Source: Hymenobacter terricola | GTDB taxonomy: Bacteria > Bacteroidota > Bacteroidia > Cytophagales > Hymenobacteraceae | Assembly: GCF_017921975.2 (NCBI RefSeq) | Contig: NZ_JAGEMO020000003.1 | Location: 310,001-374,000, forward strand | DNA: 64,000 bases | Direction: 5' to 3' | Made by a program: the position numbers and the translations under genes | Shown: positions 45,457 through 54,494 of the stretch, one piece after another | Layout: the number at the start of each line of letters is the position of its first letter | Numbering within the stretch: the first letter of the stretch is position 1 | The notes under the pieces: model-generated | What the model was told of the DNA's origin: nothing | Database searches by the model: none | Seen by the model: only the letters and a program-made list of their open reading frames with translations

Positions 45457-46029
45457 TCACCGCACGCCTTTTTCGGGGAAGCGCCCGGTTTTGGTGCGGT
45501 AAAAGGCTTTGATTTTGGCCTCGTCCGCTTCGTAATCGCCCGTTGGATAGACTGCCTCGCCAATGCCGGCCTCTTTCCGGGCGTAGTCCAGATACCCCAG
45601 CCGAATGGGCACATGCGCGTTCAGGGCCGCAAAGTAGTAGCCCTTGCGCCAGCGCGGCTGGAAAGCCCGCGTGCCCTCCGGGGTGATGAGGATGACCAAT
45701 TCGTCGTGTTCGTTGAAAAGCTTCACCATGCCATCCACAAGGCTGTTATTGCGGCTGCGGTCCACGGGCAGCGCGCCAATGGCTTTCACCAGCCAGCCCA
45801 GCGCCCAGTTTTCGGTCCATTCTTTTTTCACGGTGAAGCGCACATCCACATCCATGAGATAGAAGGCGGCCCGGGCGATGATGAGGTCCCAGTTGCTGGT
45901 GTGCGGGGCCGCAATCATCACACTTTTTTTGATTTCCGGGTTACGAATCTCGCCCAGTTTCCAGCCGGCCACTCCAAAAACGAGCCTGGCCATGTAATAC
46001 CAGAAAGTAGATGTTTTGCGGGCGGGCAT
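45457..46029 (-). CDS. PlsC-like 1-acyl-glycerol-3-phosphate acyltransferase
   Basis: Acyltransferase of 190 residues. The catalytic HX4D motif is HTSNWD (43-48), and the acceptor-binding motif ITPEGTR lies around 115-121. It is shorter than typical PlsC and lacks a strong N-terminal TM; such short forms occur in glycerolipid or ornithine-lipid pathways. A patatin-like gene is adjacent on the same strand, suggesting lipid remodelling. Confidence 0.88.
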   Translation of the reverse strand: MPARKTSTFWYYMARLVFGVAGWKLGEIRNPEIKKSVMIAAPHTSNWDLIIARAAFYLMDVDVRFTVKKEWTENWALGWLVKAIGALPVDRSRNNSLVDGMVKLFNEHDELVILITPEGTRAFQPRWRKGYYFAALNAHVPIRLGYLDYARKEAGIGEAVYPTGDYEADEAKIKAFYRTKTGRFPEKGVR

Positions 46030-46146
46030 CAGGCAGTGAGCTGGTGAAGTGAGGAATTAGTTTGCAGCTTTCGAGCAAAGCAATTCTTACGCGAAGCTCG
46101 GGTTGAGTGCAAAGATGGGCAATTGGCCCCAATCTGGCGCTTTTAT

Positions 46147-46911
46147 CTACATCAGCGCCTGCAAGGCCGCGGCCTGACCCATGGTGTAGCGGTAGCCGAT
46201 TTCGAAAAGCTCCGGCCCGCGCTTGTAGCTCAGGGGGCGGTAGTGGCGCAGCTCGGGCGGCTCCAGCAGCAGGTGGCACTGGCTTTTGCGGGCCGCCGTG
46301 TTGGCGTTGATGGCCAGGTGCAGGGTGCGCTCGATGAGGCGGCGGAAATTGGGAATCCGGGCCTCGCGGTTGATGGGGTTGCAGTGCACGCCCACCACGC
46401 GCAAGTCGGGCTGGCCGAGCAAGGGCTCCACGGGCAGGTTATTGAGCAGCCCGCCATCCACCAATTGCCGGCCCTGGTACTCCACCGGCCGATAGATGAT
46501 GGGCACGGCCGATGAAGCCAGCAGCGGCGGCAGCAGCAGCCCCGAGCTAAAATACACCGACTCGCCCGCCATCAAATCGGTGGCCACCAGCGTCAGCGGC
46601 CGGCTGAGGTCCTCAAAGTTGACCGTGCTGCCCAAGTGCCGGGCCAGCAGCTGCTCCACCGCATCCAGGTGCAGCAGCCCAAAGCGGCTGAACGCCGGCC
46701 GCGTGAGCCGGAACACGTTGGTGCCCAGCAGCAGCCGCAGAATCTCGCGGGGCGCAAAGCCTGCGGCGTAAAACACGCTGGCAATGGCCCCCGAGCTAAC
46801 GCCCGCCAGCTGTGCCACCGGCAATTGCAGTTCTTCGAGCGCCGCCAGCACACCCAAATGCGCAATTCCGCGTGCGCCGCCCCCGGATAAAGCCAAACCC
46901 AGTTGGGCCAT
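46147..46911 (-). CDS. Patatin-like phospholipase
   Basis: Patatin-domain esterase/phospholipase of 254 residues with oxyanion motif GGGARG (10-15), nucleophile Ser39 in GVSSG and catalytic Asp in VDGGLLNNLP. No signal peptide; likely cytoplasmic or membrane-associated. Upstream of the PlsC-like gene in a leftward pair. Confidence 0.93.
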   Translation of the reverse strand: MAQLGLALSGGGARGIAHLGVLAALEELQLPVAQLAGVSSGAIASVFYAAGFAPREILRLLLGTNVFRLTRPAFSRFGLLHLDAVEQLLARHLGSTVNFEDLSRPLTLVATDLMAGESVYFSSGLLLPPLLASSAVPIIYRPVEYQGRQLVDGGLLNNLPVEPLLGQPDLRVVGVHCNPINREARIPNFRRLIERTLHLAINANTAARKSQCHLLLEPPELRHYRPLSYKRGPELFEIGYRYTMGQAAALQALM

Positions 46912-47017
46912 GGTGTTGTTCGTTATTTAATCAACCTGACGCATTTTTCTGGCATCGCCAGCCAATACCCTGCCGCAGCACCTTACGCAAAACCAAGCCG
47001 AACAACCATGCGCAGCC

Positions 47018-47866
47018 CTACAAATCGGCCAGGCGCAGCGTCTGGTCCAGGCGGATGCCCTTATCGGTGAGTTGCACGGTACAGGCTTCGTTGGTGGGGT
47101 CGTGCTCCAGCAGCAGCACCCAGTTTTCGTCGGCGGCGCGGCGCAGCACGGCTTCTTTTTCGGGCATGGTCAGGAGCGGGCGCACGTCGTAGCTCATCAC
47201 GTAAGGAAGCGGAACGTGAGCGGCGCTGGGCAGCAAATCGGCCATAAATGCCAGCGTGCGGCCTTTATAGTGCATCACCGGCACCATCATTTTCTCGGTA
47301 TGCCCATCGGCCAGAATAATTTCGCTGAATTGCGGCAACGCATCGGGCACACCGGCCTGCAGGTCGATAAACTTCAAACGTCCGCTCTCCTGAATCGGCA
47401 AAATGTTCTCTCTCAAAAAGCTGGCTTTTTCGCGCGGATTGGGCGTCACGGCCCACTCCCAATGCGCCTCATTGCTCCAATACGTCGCATTCGGAAACGC
47501 CAGTTGCAGTACGCCATCGGGCCGGCGCTGCACCGAGCCCCCGCAATGGTCGAAGTGCAGATGCGTCAAAAAAACATCGGTAATATCGGCACTGGTAAAG
47601 CCCAGCTTGCGCAGTGATTTGTCCAGCGTGTCGTCGCCGTGCAGGTAAAAATGGCCCCGAAACTTCTCATCCTGCTTCTCGCCAATGCCGTTGTCAATCA
47701 GCAGCAGCCGGCCTCCATCCTCAACCAACAGGCAGCGCATGGCCCAGGTGCACATGTTGTTGGCATCGGGCGGGTTTAGCTTTTGCCACATGCTCTTGGG
47801 CACCACGCCAAACATAGCGCCGCCGTCGAGTTTGAACAATCCGGTGTCAATGGTATGAATGGTCAT
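47018..47866 (-). CDS. MBL-fold metallo-hydrolase
   Basis: Metallo-beta-lactamase-fold protein of 282 residues with the metal motif HLHFDH (His102, His104, Asp106, His107), later metal His in EAHWEW and GHTEKMMV. The substrate is unknown; relatives include lactonases. A palindromic repeat separates it from accA upstream of it. Confidence 0.92.
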   Translation of the reverse strand: MTIHTIDTGLFKLDGGAMFGVVPKSMWQKLNPPDANNMCTWAMRCLLVEDGGRLLLIDNGIGEKQDEKFRGHFYLHGDDTLDKSLRKLGFTSADITDVFLTHLHFDHCGGSVQRRPDGVLQLAFPNATYWSNEAHWEWAVTPNPREKASFLRENILPIQESGRLKFIDLQAGVPDALPQFSEIILADGHTEKMMVPVMHYKGRTLAFMADLLPSAAHVPLPYVMSYDVRPLLTMPEKEAVLRRAADENWVLLLEHDPTNEACTVQLTDKGIRLDQTLRLADL

Positions 47867-47870
47867 CTTC

Positions 47871-47979
47871 TCATTTAACAGTTATCAATTAACATTTAAC
47901 ACGCTGCCAATTCGCATTTTTCAGCACCTATCGAATCGATTCAATGCTGGTTAAATGTTAATTGATAACTGTTAAATGA
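47871..47979. repeat. Inverted repeat with 30-bp perfect arms
   Basis: Left arm 47871-47900 and right arm 47950-47979 are exact reverse complements of 30 bases, built from repeated TTAACAGTTATCAATTAACA-like motifs. It fills the gap between accA and the MBL-fold gene and ends 1 base before the accA stop codon. Confidence 0.85.
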
Positions 47980-48927
47980 CTACTCCACCACTACGCCCAT
48001 CGCCGAGAACTTATCAATTCGCTGCGAAATCCGGTCTTCCACCGAGATGGCAGCCAGTTCCTTCAGCGTCTTCAGCAACGTGTTTTTCAGGGTTTCAATC
48101 ATCAATTCGGGCGCGGTATGCGCGCCGCCCAGCGGCTCTTTCACAATGCCATCAACCAAACCGGCATTCTTCATGTCGGTAGCCGTGAGTTTGAGCGCCT
48201 CGGCCGCCTGCTCCTTATAATCCCAGGTACGCCACAAAATGCTGCTGCACGACTCCGGTGAAATCACCGAATACCAGGTATTTTCCAACATCAGCACTCG
48301 GTCGCCGATAGCAATACCCAAAGCCCCGCCGCTCGCCCCCTCGCCGATGATGACACACATAACCGGCACCTTGAGCATAAACATCTCCTTGAGATTTCGG
48401 GCAATGGCCTCGCCCTGCCCGCGCTCCTCAGCCTCAAGGCCCGGAAAAGCGCCCATGGTATCAATCAAGGTCACTATGGGTATATTAAACTTTTCCGCTA
48501 ATTTCATCAGGCGCAGGGCCTTGCGGTAACCCTCAGGGTTAGCCATGCCGAAATTGCGAAATTGGCGCTCCTTTGTATTGTGCCCCTTTTGCTGACCAAT
48601 AAACATGACCGTGTGACCGTCGAGTTCGCCCAAGCCGCCCACCATTGCCTTATCATCACCAACCGTGCGGTCGCCGTGCAGTTCCACAAACTTGTCAACC
48701 ATGCCCCCAAGGTAATCCAGCATTTGGGGCCGGTCGGGGTGGCGCGAGAGTTGCACCCGTTGCCAACGCGTCAGGTTGGCGTAGGTTTCCTTTTTTAGGT
48801 CTTTGATGCGCTTTTCCAGCGCCGCCACGGCTTGGCCTACTTCTACGTCGCTGTCGGCGGCGAGTTTCTGCATTTCGAGGAGTTTGCCTTCGAGGGCGGC
48901 AATGGGTTGTTCAAAGTCGAGGAGCAT
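47980..48927 (-). CDS. accA: Acetyl-CoA carboxylase carboxyltransferase subunit alpha
   Basis: AccA of 315 residues, catalysing with AccD the transfer of CO2 from carboxybiotin to acetyl-CoA in fatty acid synthesis. The family signature starts [18 protein letters not shown], and the core shows [39 protein letters not shown] and [16 protein letters not shown]. Length is normal. ATG at 48927 is the standard start; the longer frame upstream is non-coding. Confidence 0.97.
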   Translation of the reverse strand: MLLDFEQPIAALEGKLLEMQKLAADSDVEVGQAVAALEKRIKDLKKETYANLTRWQRVQLSRHPDRPQMLDYLGGMVDKFVELHGDRTVGDDKAMVGGLGELDGHTVMFIGQQKGHNTKERQFRNFGMANPEGYRKALRLMKLAEKFNIPIVTLIDTMGAFPGLEAEERGQGEAIARNLKEMFMLKVPVMCVIIGEGASGGALGIAIGDRVLMLENTWYSVISPESCSSILWRTWDYKEQAAEALKLTATDMKNAGLVDGIVKEPLGGAHTAPELMIETLKNTLLKTLKELAAISVEDRISQRIDKFSAMGVVVE

Positions 48928-49148
48928 GAGCTGCGGAGGGATTTGCGTGGAGTAGGAAAGGGAAATATGGGACAGCGAAATCTGGAAGAGGCTCAAACCC
49001 GGGACCTGCTCCGCCGATTGCCGCCAGGAAAGCGGGTGGCAAAGGTAAAACATCCACCGTTGCGGTGCCGTGCAAAAATTAATCGTCCTGAAAAACAACC
49101 TTAAAGCTTTCAAAAAGCGCTGAATTGGCAAAAATATTAGCCCCTGGC

Positions 49149-49180
49149 TTGCAGGACGCAATTTTTATCCCCTACCTTTG
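49149..49180 (+). promoter_or_regulatory. Promoter of tRNA-Asp
   Basis: TTG (49149-49151), 21 bases, then TACCTTTG (49173-49180), a perfect TAnnTTTG -7 element, 44 bases before the tRNA. Confidence 0.75.
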
Positions 49181-49223
49181 CATCACCAAAACGGAAAAAC
49201 ACACGGTTTTCCCCTCAGCAAAC

Positions 49224-49297
49224 GGTTTGGTAGTTCAGTTGGTTAGAATGCCGCCCTGTCACGGCGGAGGTCGCGGGTTCGAGTCCCGTCCAGACCG
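49224..49297 (+). tRNA. tRNA-Asp (GTC)
   Basis: 74-nt cloverleaf. The acceptor stem GGTTTGG pairs with CCAGACC (one T-G), the anticodon stem is CCGCC/GGCGG with loop CTGTCAC giving anticodon GTC, and the T-arm is GCGGG-TTCGAGT-CCCGT. Discriminator base G; CCA is not encoded. An integrase gene lies downstream, so the 3' end is a likely attachment site. Confidence 0.96.
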
Positions 49298-49314
49298 CTA
49301 CCGTTTGCATACGG

Positions 49315-49366
49315 AAACCCCTAAAAGTCGCATATCTGTTCTCAGAAGCGGTTTTTAGGGGTTTTT
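49315..49366 (+). terminator. Terminator after tRNA-Asp
   Basis: Stem AAACCCCTAAAA / TTTTAGGGGTTT with a loop of about 26 bases and a trailing TTGTTTTTGG. Confidence 0.75.
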
Positions 49367-49474
49367 GTTTTTGGTTGGTTTCGGAAATAAAGCCCGGTTT
49401 AGGAGCATATGCGCCCCCACTGCCGCCCCCAGTGGCGGCCCCAAAAGCATCTCTCCCACTAAACCCTTTTTCCG

Positions 49475-50785
49475 ATGACCATTACGTTTGAACGGCGGAC
49501 TGACCGCCCGGACGCCGCGGGGCGCTGCACCATCCACCTACGGGCTTACTTCGACAACCAGCGGCTGCGCTTCGCCACGCGGGAGCGCTGCCTGGCCACG
49601 GAGTGGCACCCGGAGCGCAACCAATTCCGGCGCAGCTTTTCCGGGGCGCAGGAAGCCAACGAGTATTTACAGTCGTTGTGCGACCGGTTGCACGCCCACT
49701 ACCGGCAGCTGCGCGCCGCCGGCACAGTTATCACGCCCGAGGTATTGAAGGCTGTGTTAGCGCCGCCGGTGGTGGCTAAGCCGGTGGCCGAAGCAGAGGT
49801 GCTGGTATTCTGGCTGACCGACCTCTACGCGGACTACCAGGCGGCGCTGCTGGCTCGGGGCAACCTCGCGCAGTCGTTGGTATCGGTGGCTTCTACCCTC
49901 ACCCACCTGAAAGGGCTAGAGAAGTCGCTGAAGAAGCGGCTGCAGCTTGGGGATTACGACCTGGCTACCCACGACAAGTTTCTAGCCTACCTGCGCGGGA
50001 CGCGGAAACTGGCGCAAAACACAGTGTGCAAGACGGTGAAGCATGTGAAAGCCTTTCTGCGATATGTGCGCGAAGACCGACGGATGCCGGTGGCCGTGGA
50101 ACCCCGAGAAATGAAAATCAAGTGGACCGACGTGGAAAAGGTCTACTTGAGCGCTGCGGAGCTGGCCTTGCTGGAAAAAGCCATGCTCCCCTCTTCGCTG
50201 GTGGCCACGCGGGATGCTTTCTTATTCTGCTGCTATACCGGATTGCGGCACTCGGATTTATCGGCCTTGAGCACGGCCAACGTGCAAACCTGGGACGGGA
50301 GCCGCATCCTGCGGCTGACGCAGACCAAGACGCGCACGGCGGTCAGCATTTACCTCACGCCGCCGGCGGCAGCCCTGCTCGACAAGTACGAAGGGACGCG
50401 GGCCCAACTATTGCCGGCCTACAGTAACCAGGTGATGAATCGCTACCTGAAGCGTATCGCGCAGTTGGCGGGGTTGCGGGAGATGGTGGAAGTAGTGACC
50501 ATCGAGGAAGGCAAGGTGGTGAAGCGGCAGCAGCCCAAGCATGAGCTGGTGAGCATGCACACGGCTCGGCATACGTTCGCGGTGCTCTCGCTGATGCGCG
50601 GGCTGCCAGTGGCGGTGCTGCAGAAGGTGCTGGGCCACGCCAAGATTCAAACCACGATGCTCTATGCTAAAGTGGTGGAGGACTTTCAGCACCAGGAAAT
50701 GCGGCGGATATGGGATGGGGGCGCAACACCCGTGCCGGCGGCGGCCCCCAATCCGGTGTGCGTGATTGAAGCGGCGGTGGCGTAA
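49475..50785 (+). CDS. Tyrosine recombinase / integrase
   Basis: Site-specific recombinase of 436 residues. An N-terminal Arm-type domain and a SAM-like core-binding region (about 110-210) precede the catalytic domain with Arg258 (YTGLRHSDL), HxxR at His362/Arg365 (HTARH), His388 (LGHAKI) and nucleophile Tyr397. This Bacteroidota-type integrase commonly inserts mobile elements in tRNA genes. It sits 178 bases past tRNA-Asp, with a terminator following it. Confidence 0.95.
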   Translation: MTITFERRTDRPDAAGRCTIHLRAYFDNQRLRFATRERCLATEWHPERNQFRRSFSGAQEANEYLQSLCDRLHAHYRQLRAAGTVITPEVLKAVLAPPVVAKPVAEAEVLVFWLTDLYADYQAALLARGNLAQSLVSVASTLTHLKGLEKSLKKRLQLGDYDLATHDKFLAYLRGTRKLAQNTVCKTVKHVKAFLRYVREDRRMPVAVEPREMKIKWTDVEKVYLSAAELALLEKAMLPSSLVATRDAFLFCCYTGLRHSDLSALSTANVQTWDGSRILRLTQTKTRTAVSIYLTPPAAALLDKYEGTRAQLLPAYSNQVMNRYLKRIAQLAGLREMVEVVTIEEGKVVKRQQPKHELVSMHTARHTFAVLSLMRGLPVAVLQKVLGHAKIQTTMLYAKVVEDFQHQEMRRIWDGGATPVPAAAPNPVCVIEAAVA

Positions 50786-50808
50786 GCTGGGCGGCAGCTA
50801 TTTACAGA

Positions 50809-50842
50809 AAAGCCCGGCTTGGATAGTACCAGGCCGGGCTTT
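50809..50842. terminator. Terminator after integrase
   Basis: AAAGCCCGGC / GCCGGGCTTT stem with a 14-base loop and CTTTTC tail; also shields the convergent AbiEii gene end. Confidence 0.85.
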
Positions 50843-50875
50843 CTTTTCTACGGAGGGCTGTCGCTGTTCAGCGAC

Positions 50876-51775
50876 TCAGGAGGATTGGGCGGGCGGCCAT
50901 TCGTCGGTCAGCCCGGTATGCAGCGCGGTGAGCACCTGCAGGCAGGTAGTGAGCGCAGCTCCCTGCTGACTCAGCACCTTTGCCAACGGGCTGCGCTCGC
51001 CCAGCGCCAGTTGGTCGGCAAGCAGCGCTAACACCCGCACTTGCACGGGGCCGGCCGCTAGCAGCTGCCCCATTTGCCGGCCCAGGACCCGCGCACCCAC
51101 CAGCAGCATAAAGTTGGTGGCCGTGGCCGTTTCGTTCTCGTCGAACAAGTCCAGGTGCTCGGTATAGATGTCGTCCGCAATGAGGTTAAAATAGCCCTCC
51201 ACCAGATTCCACACGTCGGTGGCATCCTTGCCCCGCTTCTCGGGGCGGTCCTGCCAGGCGATGAGCTTGAGCACGGCGATGCCCGGGAGGGTGACAACCC
51301 GCCACGCTTCGCCGGCTTCGGTCGTGAGGGTGGCCGCCTCGGCCAGCACTTCCGAGAACCCCACCGTGGAGATGCGCTCCATGCCCCGACCGGTCAGGTA
51401 GACGTCGCCGGCTTCGTCGGCAATGGCCCCGAAGGGCATCAGGTCCACGGGCACGCTGCCGGAGCTGCCGGGGGCGTGGTAGTGCAGGCAGAAGGCGCTG
51501 TGCCGGGTTTGCGTAAAGTTTTCGTGCGCGATAAGCCAGGCCAGCAGGGTTTCGTACTCGGCCGTGTTGTTGATGAAGACGGCCAAGTCTAAATCCTTGG
51601 TCATGCGCCGTTCCGGGGCGTGGTACACTTGGCTCATCCAGATGTCCCGCGCCACCGCTCCTACTACGTAAAAGTCAATGCCAAAGTGTGCAAAACCGCG
51701 CTGCAGCGCGGCCATGGCGGCACTCATACCCGCCGGCTGCAGGCGCTCAGGCGAGATGTGAAAGATATTGCTCAT
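50876..51775 (-). CDS. AbiEii-type nucleotidyltransferase toxin
   Basis: Protein of 299 residues resembling the AbiEii/AbiGii toxins of type IV toxin-antitoxin systems. A nucleotidyltransferase-like start (YVVGAVARDIW) and the metal-binding pair in TKDLDLAVF are followed by an Asp/Lys-containing helix region (LKLIAWQDRPEKRGKDATD). AbiEii transfers nucleotides and stops growth upon phage infection. It overlaps the upstream antitoxin gene by 29 bases, ensuring coupled translation. Confidence 0.85.
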   Translation of the reverse strand: MSNIFHISPERLQPAGMSAAMAALQRGFAHFGIDFYVVGAVARDIWMSQVYHAPERRMTKDLDLAVFINNTAEYETLLAWLIAHENFTQTRHSAFCLHYHAPGSSGSVPVDLMPFGAIADEAGDVYLTGRGMERISTVGFSEVLAEAATLTTEAGEAWRVVTLPGIAVLKLIAWQDRPEKRGKDATDVWNLVEGYFNLIADDIYTEHLDLFDENETATATNFMLLVGARVLGRQMGQLLAAGPVQVRVLALLADQLALGERSPLAKVLSQQGAALTTCLQVLTALHTGLTDEWPPAQSS

Positions 51776-52793
51776 GCAGCAGCTTGGCCACCTCGTGGTT
51801 GCGCGGGTCGGTTGTTAGGAGAAGGTCAGCATAAGCAAGCAGCGGGCTTACGGCCCGGCTCTGGGGCCGGTGCTGAAAGGAGGTTGTTTCAAAGGGCATC
51901 AGCACTTCTACTTTGCCGCTCTCGTCGGGCACCAGCCGGAACCTGCGCATGAGCTCGCCGCGGCTGGCGGTGCTGTAGAGCGTGAAGTACTCCGGCAGCA
52001 GGTAGCCATCGAGCAGCAGGTGAGCGGCCGGCTCGCCGCCCCACCACGAGTCGATGCCTAATGGCACCTCCTGCCAGCCGTTTCGGCTGGTGTCGGCGTC
52101 CAGCCAGCGGTAGCGGTGGGGCAGCAGCTTGGGCCGCACGGTTTCGCCGTAGCCTTCCACCCAACGCCGCAGCACCTGCGGGGCATCCAGCCAGCGCCGG
52201 TGGTCACCCTCCTCGCGCAGCAGCCCTAGCTGGCGCAAATCGGCCAGCACGGCACTGACCGACCCCAGGGCCAGGCTCGCCTCATCGGCCAGCGTCCGGT
52301 ACGGGGCTTGCAGCAGCTCGGGCCGGTTGAGCAGGTGGTAGAGCAACCGCAGCCCCGTGCGCCGGAAGGCGCGCCGGGTTTCGCCGCGCTCGGCAGCGGG
52401 TGGCCGCTTCCCCTGAATCAGAATCAGCAAGGCGGGGTCGGCCGACTGCAGGTACGCATTGCCCACGGTATCGAGGTAATACACGCCCTGCTGCTGCAGC
52501 GCCTGCCCAATGGCAGGCGAGATGTACGGGCTCACGACCACCCGGGGCAGCTGGCCTGGCCGCACCGAAGCCTTTAGCAGGCCCAGGGTTTTGAGATGCA
52601 AGGCGGCTTTCACATCCACCAAAAAGGCATTCTGGCCAATCAGCAGCTGCCCATCCGCGCCGTGGAGCGGGCTACCGGGCACATTCGGGTGCTGGTGGTC
52701 TAGCCGGACGGGTTGCCCAATCAACTGCTCCAGGGCATAGGTGGCCCGGTCGATGGTGCTGACGGTAAAGGTTTGCTCGGGCAGCATGTTCAT
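51747..52793 (-). CDS. AbiEi-type antitoxin
   Basis: Protein of 348 residues matching the AbiEi-family antitoxin group. The region around 150-215 forms a winged helix (RTGLRLLYHLLNRPELLQ ... SLALGSVSAVLADLRQLGLL) for DNA binding and autoregulation; the C-terminal part carries antitoxin activity (inference from family). It precedes the toxin gene in a bicistronic operon whose promoter region has inverted TGAACAC motifs. Confidence 0.83.
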   Translation of the reverse strand: MNMLPEQTFTVSTIDRATYALEQLIGQPVRLDHQHPNVPGSPLHGADGQLLIGQNAFLVDVKAALHLKTLGLLKASVRPGQLPRVVVSPYISPAIGQALQQQGVYYLDTVGNAYLQSADPALLILIQGKRPPAAERGETRRAFRRTGLRLLYHLLNRPELLQAPYRTLADEASLALGSVSAVLADLRQLGLLREEGDHRRWLDAPQVLRRWVEGYGETVRPKLLPHRYRWLDADTSRNGWQEVPLGIDSWWGGEPAAHLLLDGYLLPEYFTLYSTASRGELMRRFRLVPDESGKVEVLMPFETTSFQHRPQSRAVSPLLAYADLLLTTDPRNHEVAKLLHEQYLSHLA

Positions 52794-52802
52794 TTTTTAT
52801 TG

Positions 52803-52840
52803 GTGTTCAGCATTTGTGAACACTCAAAAATACTGAACAC
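52803..52840 (-). promoter_or_regulatory. Operator of the AbiE operon
   Basis: GTGTTCA (52803-52809) and TGAACAC (52817-52823) form an inverted pair with 7-base arms. A third TGAACAC lies at 52834-52840, inside the promoter spacer. Placement over the start region is consistent with autorepression by the antitoxin. Confidence 0.65.
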
Positions 52841-52855
52841 TCCGGCAGAAAGCAA
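52825..52855 (-). promoter_or_regulatory. Promoter of the AbiE operon
   Basis: On the minus strand TTG (52855-52853), a 20-base spacer and TATTTTTG (52832-52825), an exact TAnnTTTG. The transcription start is about 25 bases before the antitoxin ATG. It overlaps the TGAACAC operator repeats. Confidence 0.75.
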
Positions 52856-52948
52856 GGAAGTTGGATAAGAGAAATGCCGGCGGCAGACGGCGAAAGAAAG
52901 GGCAGCCTCGGGCCAGCTATGGGCGAAGTACGGGCGAGCCCCGGTTGG

Positions 52949-53152
52949 TCACCGGGTGGAGGTTCCGTTAAGGGCGCGGGAAACCTCGGTTTCATCGAGG
53001 CCGGTGTGCTGGCAGAAGTCGCGCACGGATACCAGGGCACCGGCCGGCTTGCCGGCGGCCTCACGGGCACGGCGGACCAGGCGCTTGGCGGCGTCGTAGC
53101 TGCGGCCGGTGAGCTGGGCCACGTCTTTGGGATAGATGCAGATACGCGGCAT
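52949..53152 (-). CDS. Small HTH-like protein
   Basis: Protein of 67 residues (RICIYPKDVAQLTGRSYDAA ... GALVSVRDFCQHTGLDETEV). Helix-turn-helix-like: the helix pattern around YPKDVAQLTGRSYDAAKRLV fits a small DNA-binding or excisionase-like protein common in Bacteroidota mobile elements. Gene located between the AbiE operon and the 53303 gene. Role unknown. Confidence 0.65.
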   Translation of the reverse strand: MPRICIYPKDVAQLTGRSYDAAKRLVRRAREAAGKPAGALVSVRDFCQHTGLDETEVSRALNGTSTR

Positions 53153-53302
53153 GGGGTGAGCGGGCGCAAACCGGGCTAGTGTGGGCGCGGCACTTGGTTA
53201 GACAAAAATAGTAGATGAATTTTGGTTCACCATTGAGCGCAGGGCCACATAAGTGGATTAAGCGGCAAATACAATCACCATTTTTATCAACTCTTTTTTC
53301 TT

Positions 53303-54049
53303 ATGGCACAACAGACCGGTATTTTGGGCATTCAGGGCACCGTCGGGGGCCTCGTGTTTGCCAAGGACGGAAGCATCCGGCAGAAGCCGGCTTCCAACAA
53401 AGCCAAGTACATGACGGCGGCCAGCATGGCCCGGACGCGTGAAAACACGGCGGAATTTGGCCAGGCGGCCAAGTACAGCAAGGTGCTGCGCGACTCGTTG
53501 CGCGTGGCCATTGCCTCGGCCAGCGATAGCCGCGTGGCTTCGCGCCTCACCAAGCTGATGCGGGAAGTCATCGGCCTGGACGATACGAATGACCGGGGCC
53601 AGCGCGTGTTCGACTCTTCGAACTCGGCTCCGCTGCTCGGCTTCAACTTCAACGCCGGCGCGGGCATCGGTCAGACGATGTACTTCCCCTTCCAGGTGAC
53701 GGGCGACGCCGCAGACGTGACGCTGAGCATTCCGGCGCTGAATCCGGCTTCGGACATCGCCGCTCCGCAGGGCACGACGCACTTTGAAGTGGTGTTCGCG
53801 GCTTCCTCGCTGGATATGGAGACGCTGACCTTCACCAACGCCGTAGTGGCCGCTCCGCTGGGCATTCTGGCGGTGAACAGCGTGGCCCTGGTGAACCAGG
53901 TGGTGGCAGCCAGCTTCCCGGCTGCGCCGCCCGCGGCCAACCTGGTAGTGGGCGTGGTGGGCATCAACTTCTACCAGCAGGTGAACGGCAAGTTCTACCC
54001 GCTCAATAACAACAGCACCAACCCGCTGGCCATTGAGTACGTGGCCTAA
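53303..54049 (+). CDS. Conserved Bacteroidota protein of unknown function (structural-like)
   Basis: Protein of 248 residues. The N-terminus reads GTVGGLVFAKDGSIRQKPA and TRENTAEFGQAAKYSKVLRD, a pattern I recall from a widespread, unnamed Bacteroidota family. The C-terminal part is all-beta (LSIPALNPASDIAAPQGTTH ... GVVGINFYQQVNG). No signal, no TM and no catalytic residue set; the fold suggests a structural or binding protein. First gene of a three-gene rightward group ended by a terminator at 54989. Confidence 0.7.
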   Translation: MAQQTGILGIQGTVGGLVFAKDGSIRQKPASNKAKYMTAASMARTRENTAEFGQAAKYSKVLRDSLRVAIASASDSRVASRLTKLMREVIGLDDTNDRGQRVFDSSNSAPLLGFNFNAGAGIGQTMYFPFQVTGDAADVTLSIPALNPASDIAAPQGTTHFEVVFAASSLDMETLTFTNAVVAAPLGILAVNSVALVNQVVAASFPAAPPAANLVVGVVGINFYQQVNGKFYPLNNNSTNPLAIEYVA

Positions 54050-54118
54050 GCCACGGGAACGAAACGGCCGACCGGTAGCGGTTGGCCGTTTTTCTTTTCA
54101 CCTCTCCCCTTCCCCATC

Positions 54119-54463
54119 ATGCCACTGACCGGGTACCAATTGCAATACAAGCGGCGCATGAAGAAAGCGCTGGCCTTGCGGGCGAAGGCCGACCGGCGGG
54201 CCCGTCATCTGGTGGCACGCCTGATTACGGCGCTCACGCAGGGGGAAACGGCTGCCGACCACATCGGACGGATTAACACGCTGTACGGGACCGGTATGAG
54301 CCTGCGCACCGACCTGGTGGACGGCTATCGACTGGCCGGCACGGCGGCGGCCCTGGACCAGATTGCCACTGCGAGTCTGGGCGGGGCCCCGGACGCGGTG
54401 TTTGTGAACCTGCCCGTTGACGCGGGCGATGCCATGTTTCCGCCCAATGCGGACTTGGACTAA
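54119..54463 (+). CDS. Small helical protein, paralogue A
   Basis: Protein of 114 residues starting MPLTGYQLQYKRRMKKALAL, with RAKADRRARHL following. It is clearly paralogous to the next gene over the first 25 residues; both then have a variable helical part and an acidic end (VNLPVDAGDAMFPPNADLD). No family recognised. Downstream of the 53303 gene by 69 bases. Confidence 0.65.
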   Translation: MPLTGYQLQYKRRMKKALALRAKADRRARHLVARLITALTQGETAADHIGRINTLYGTGMSLRTDLVDGYRLAGTAAALDQIATASLGGAPDAVFVNLPVDAGDAMFPPNADLD

Positions 54464-54494
54464 CTCTTTTCTAACTTCTAATTTCTAACTCATT

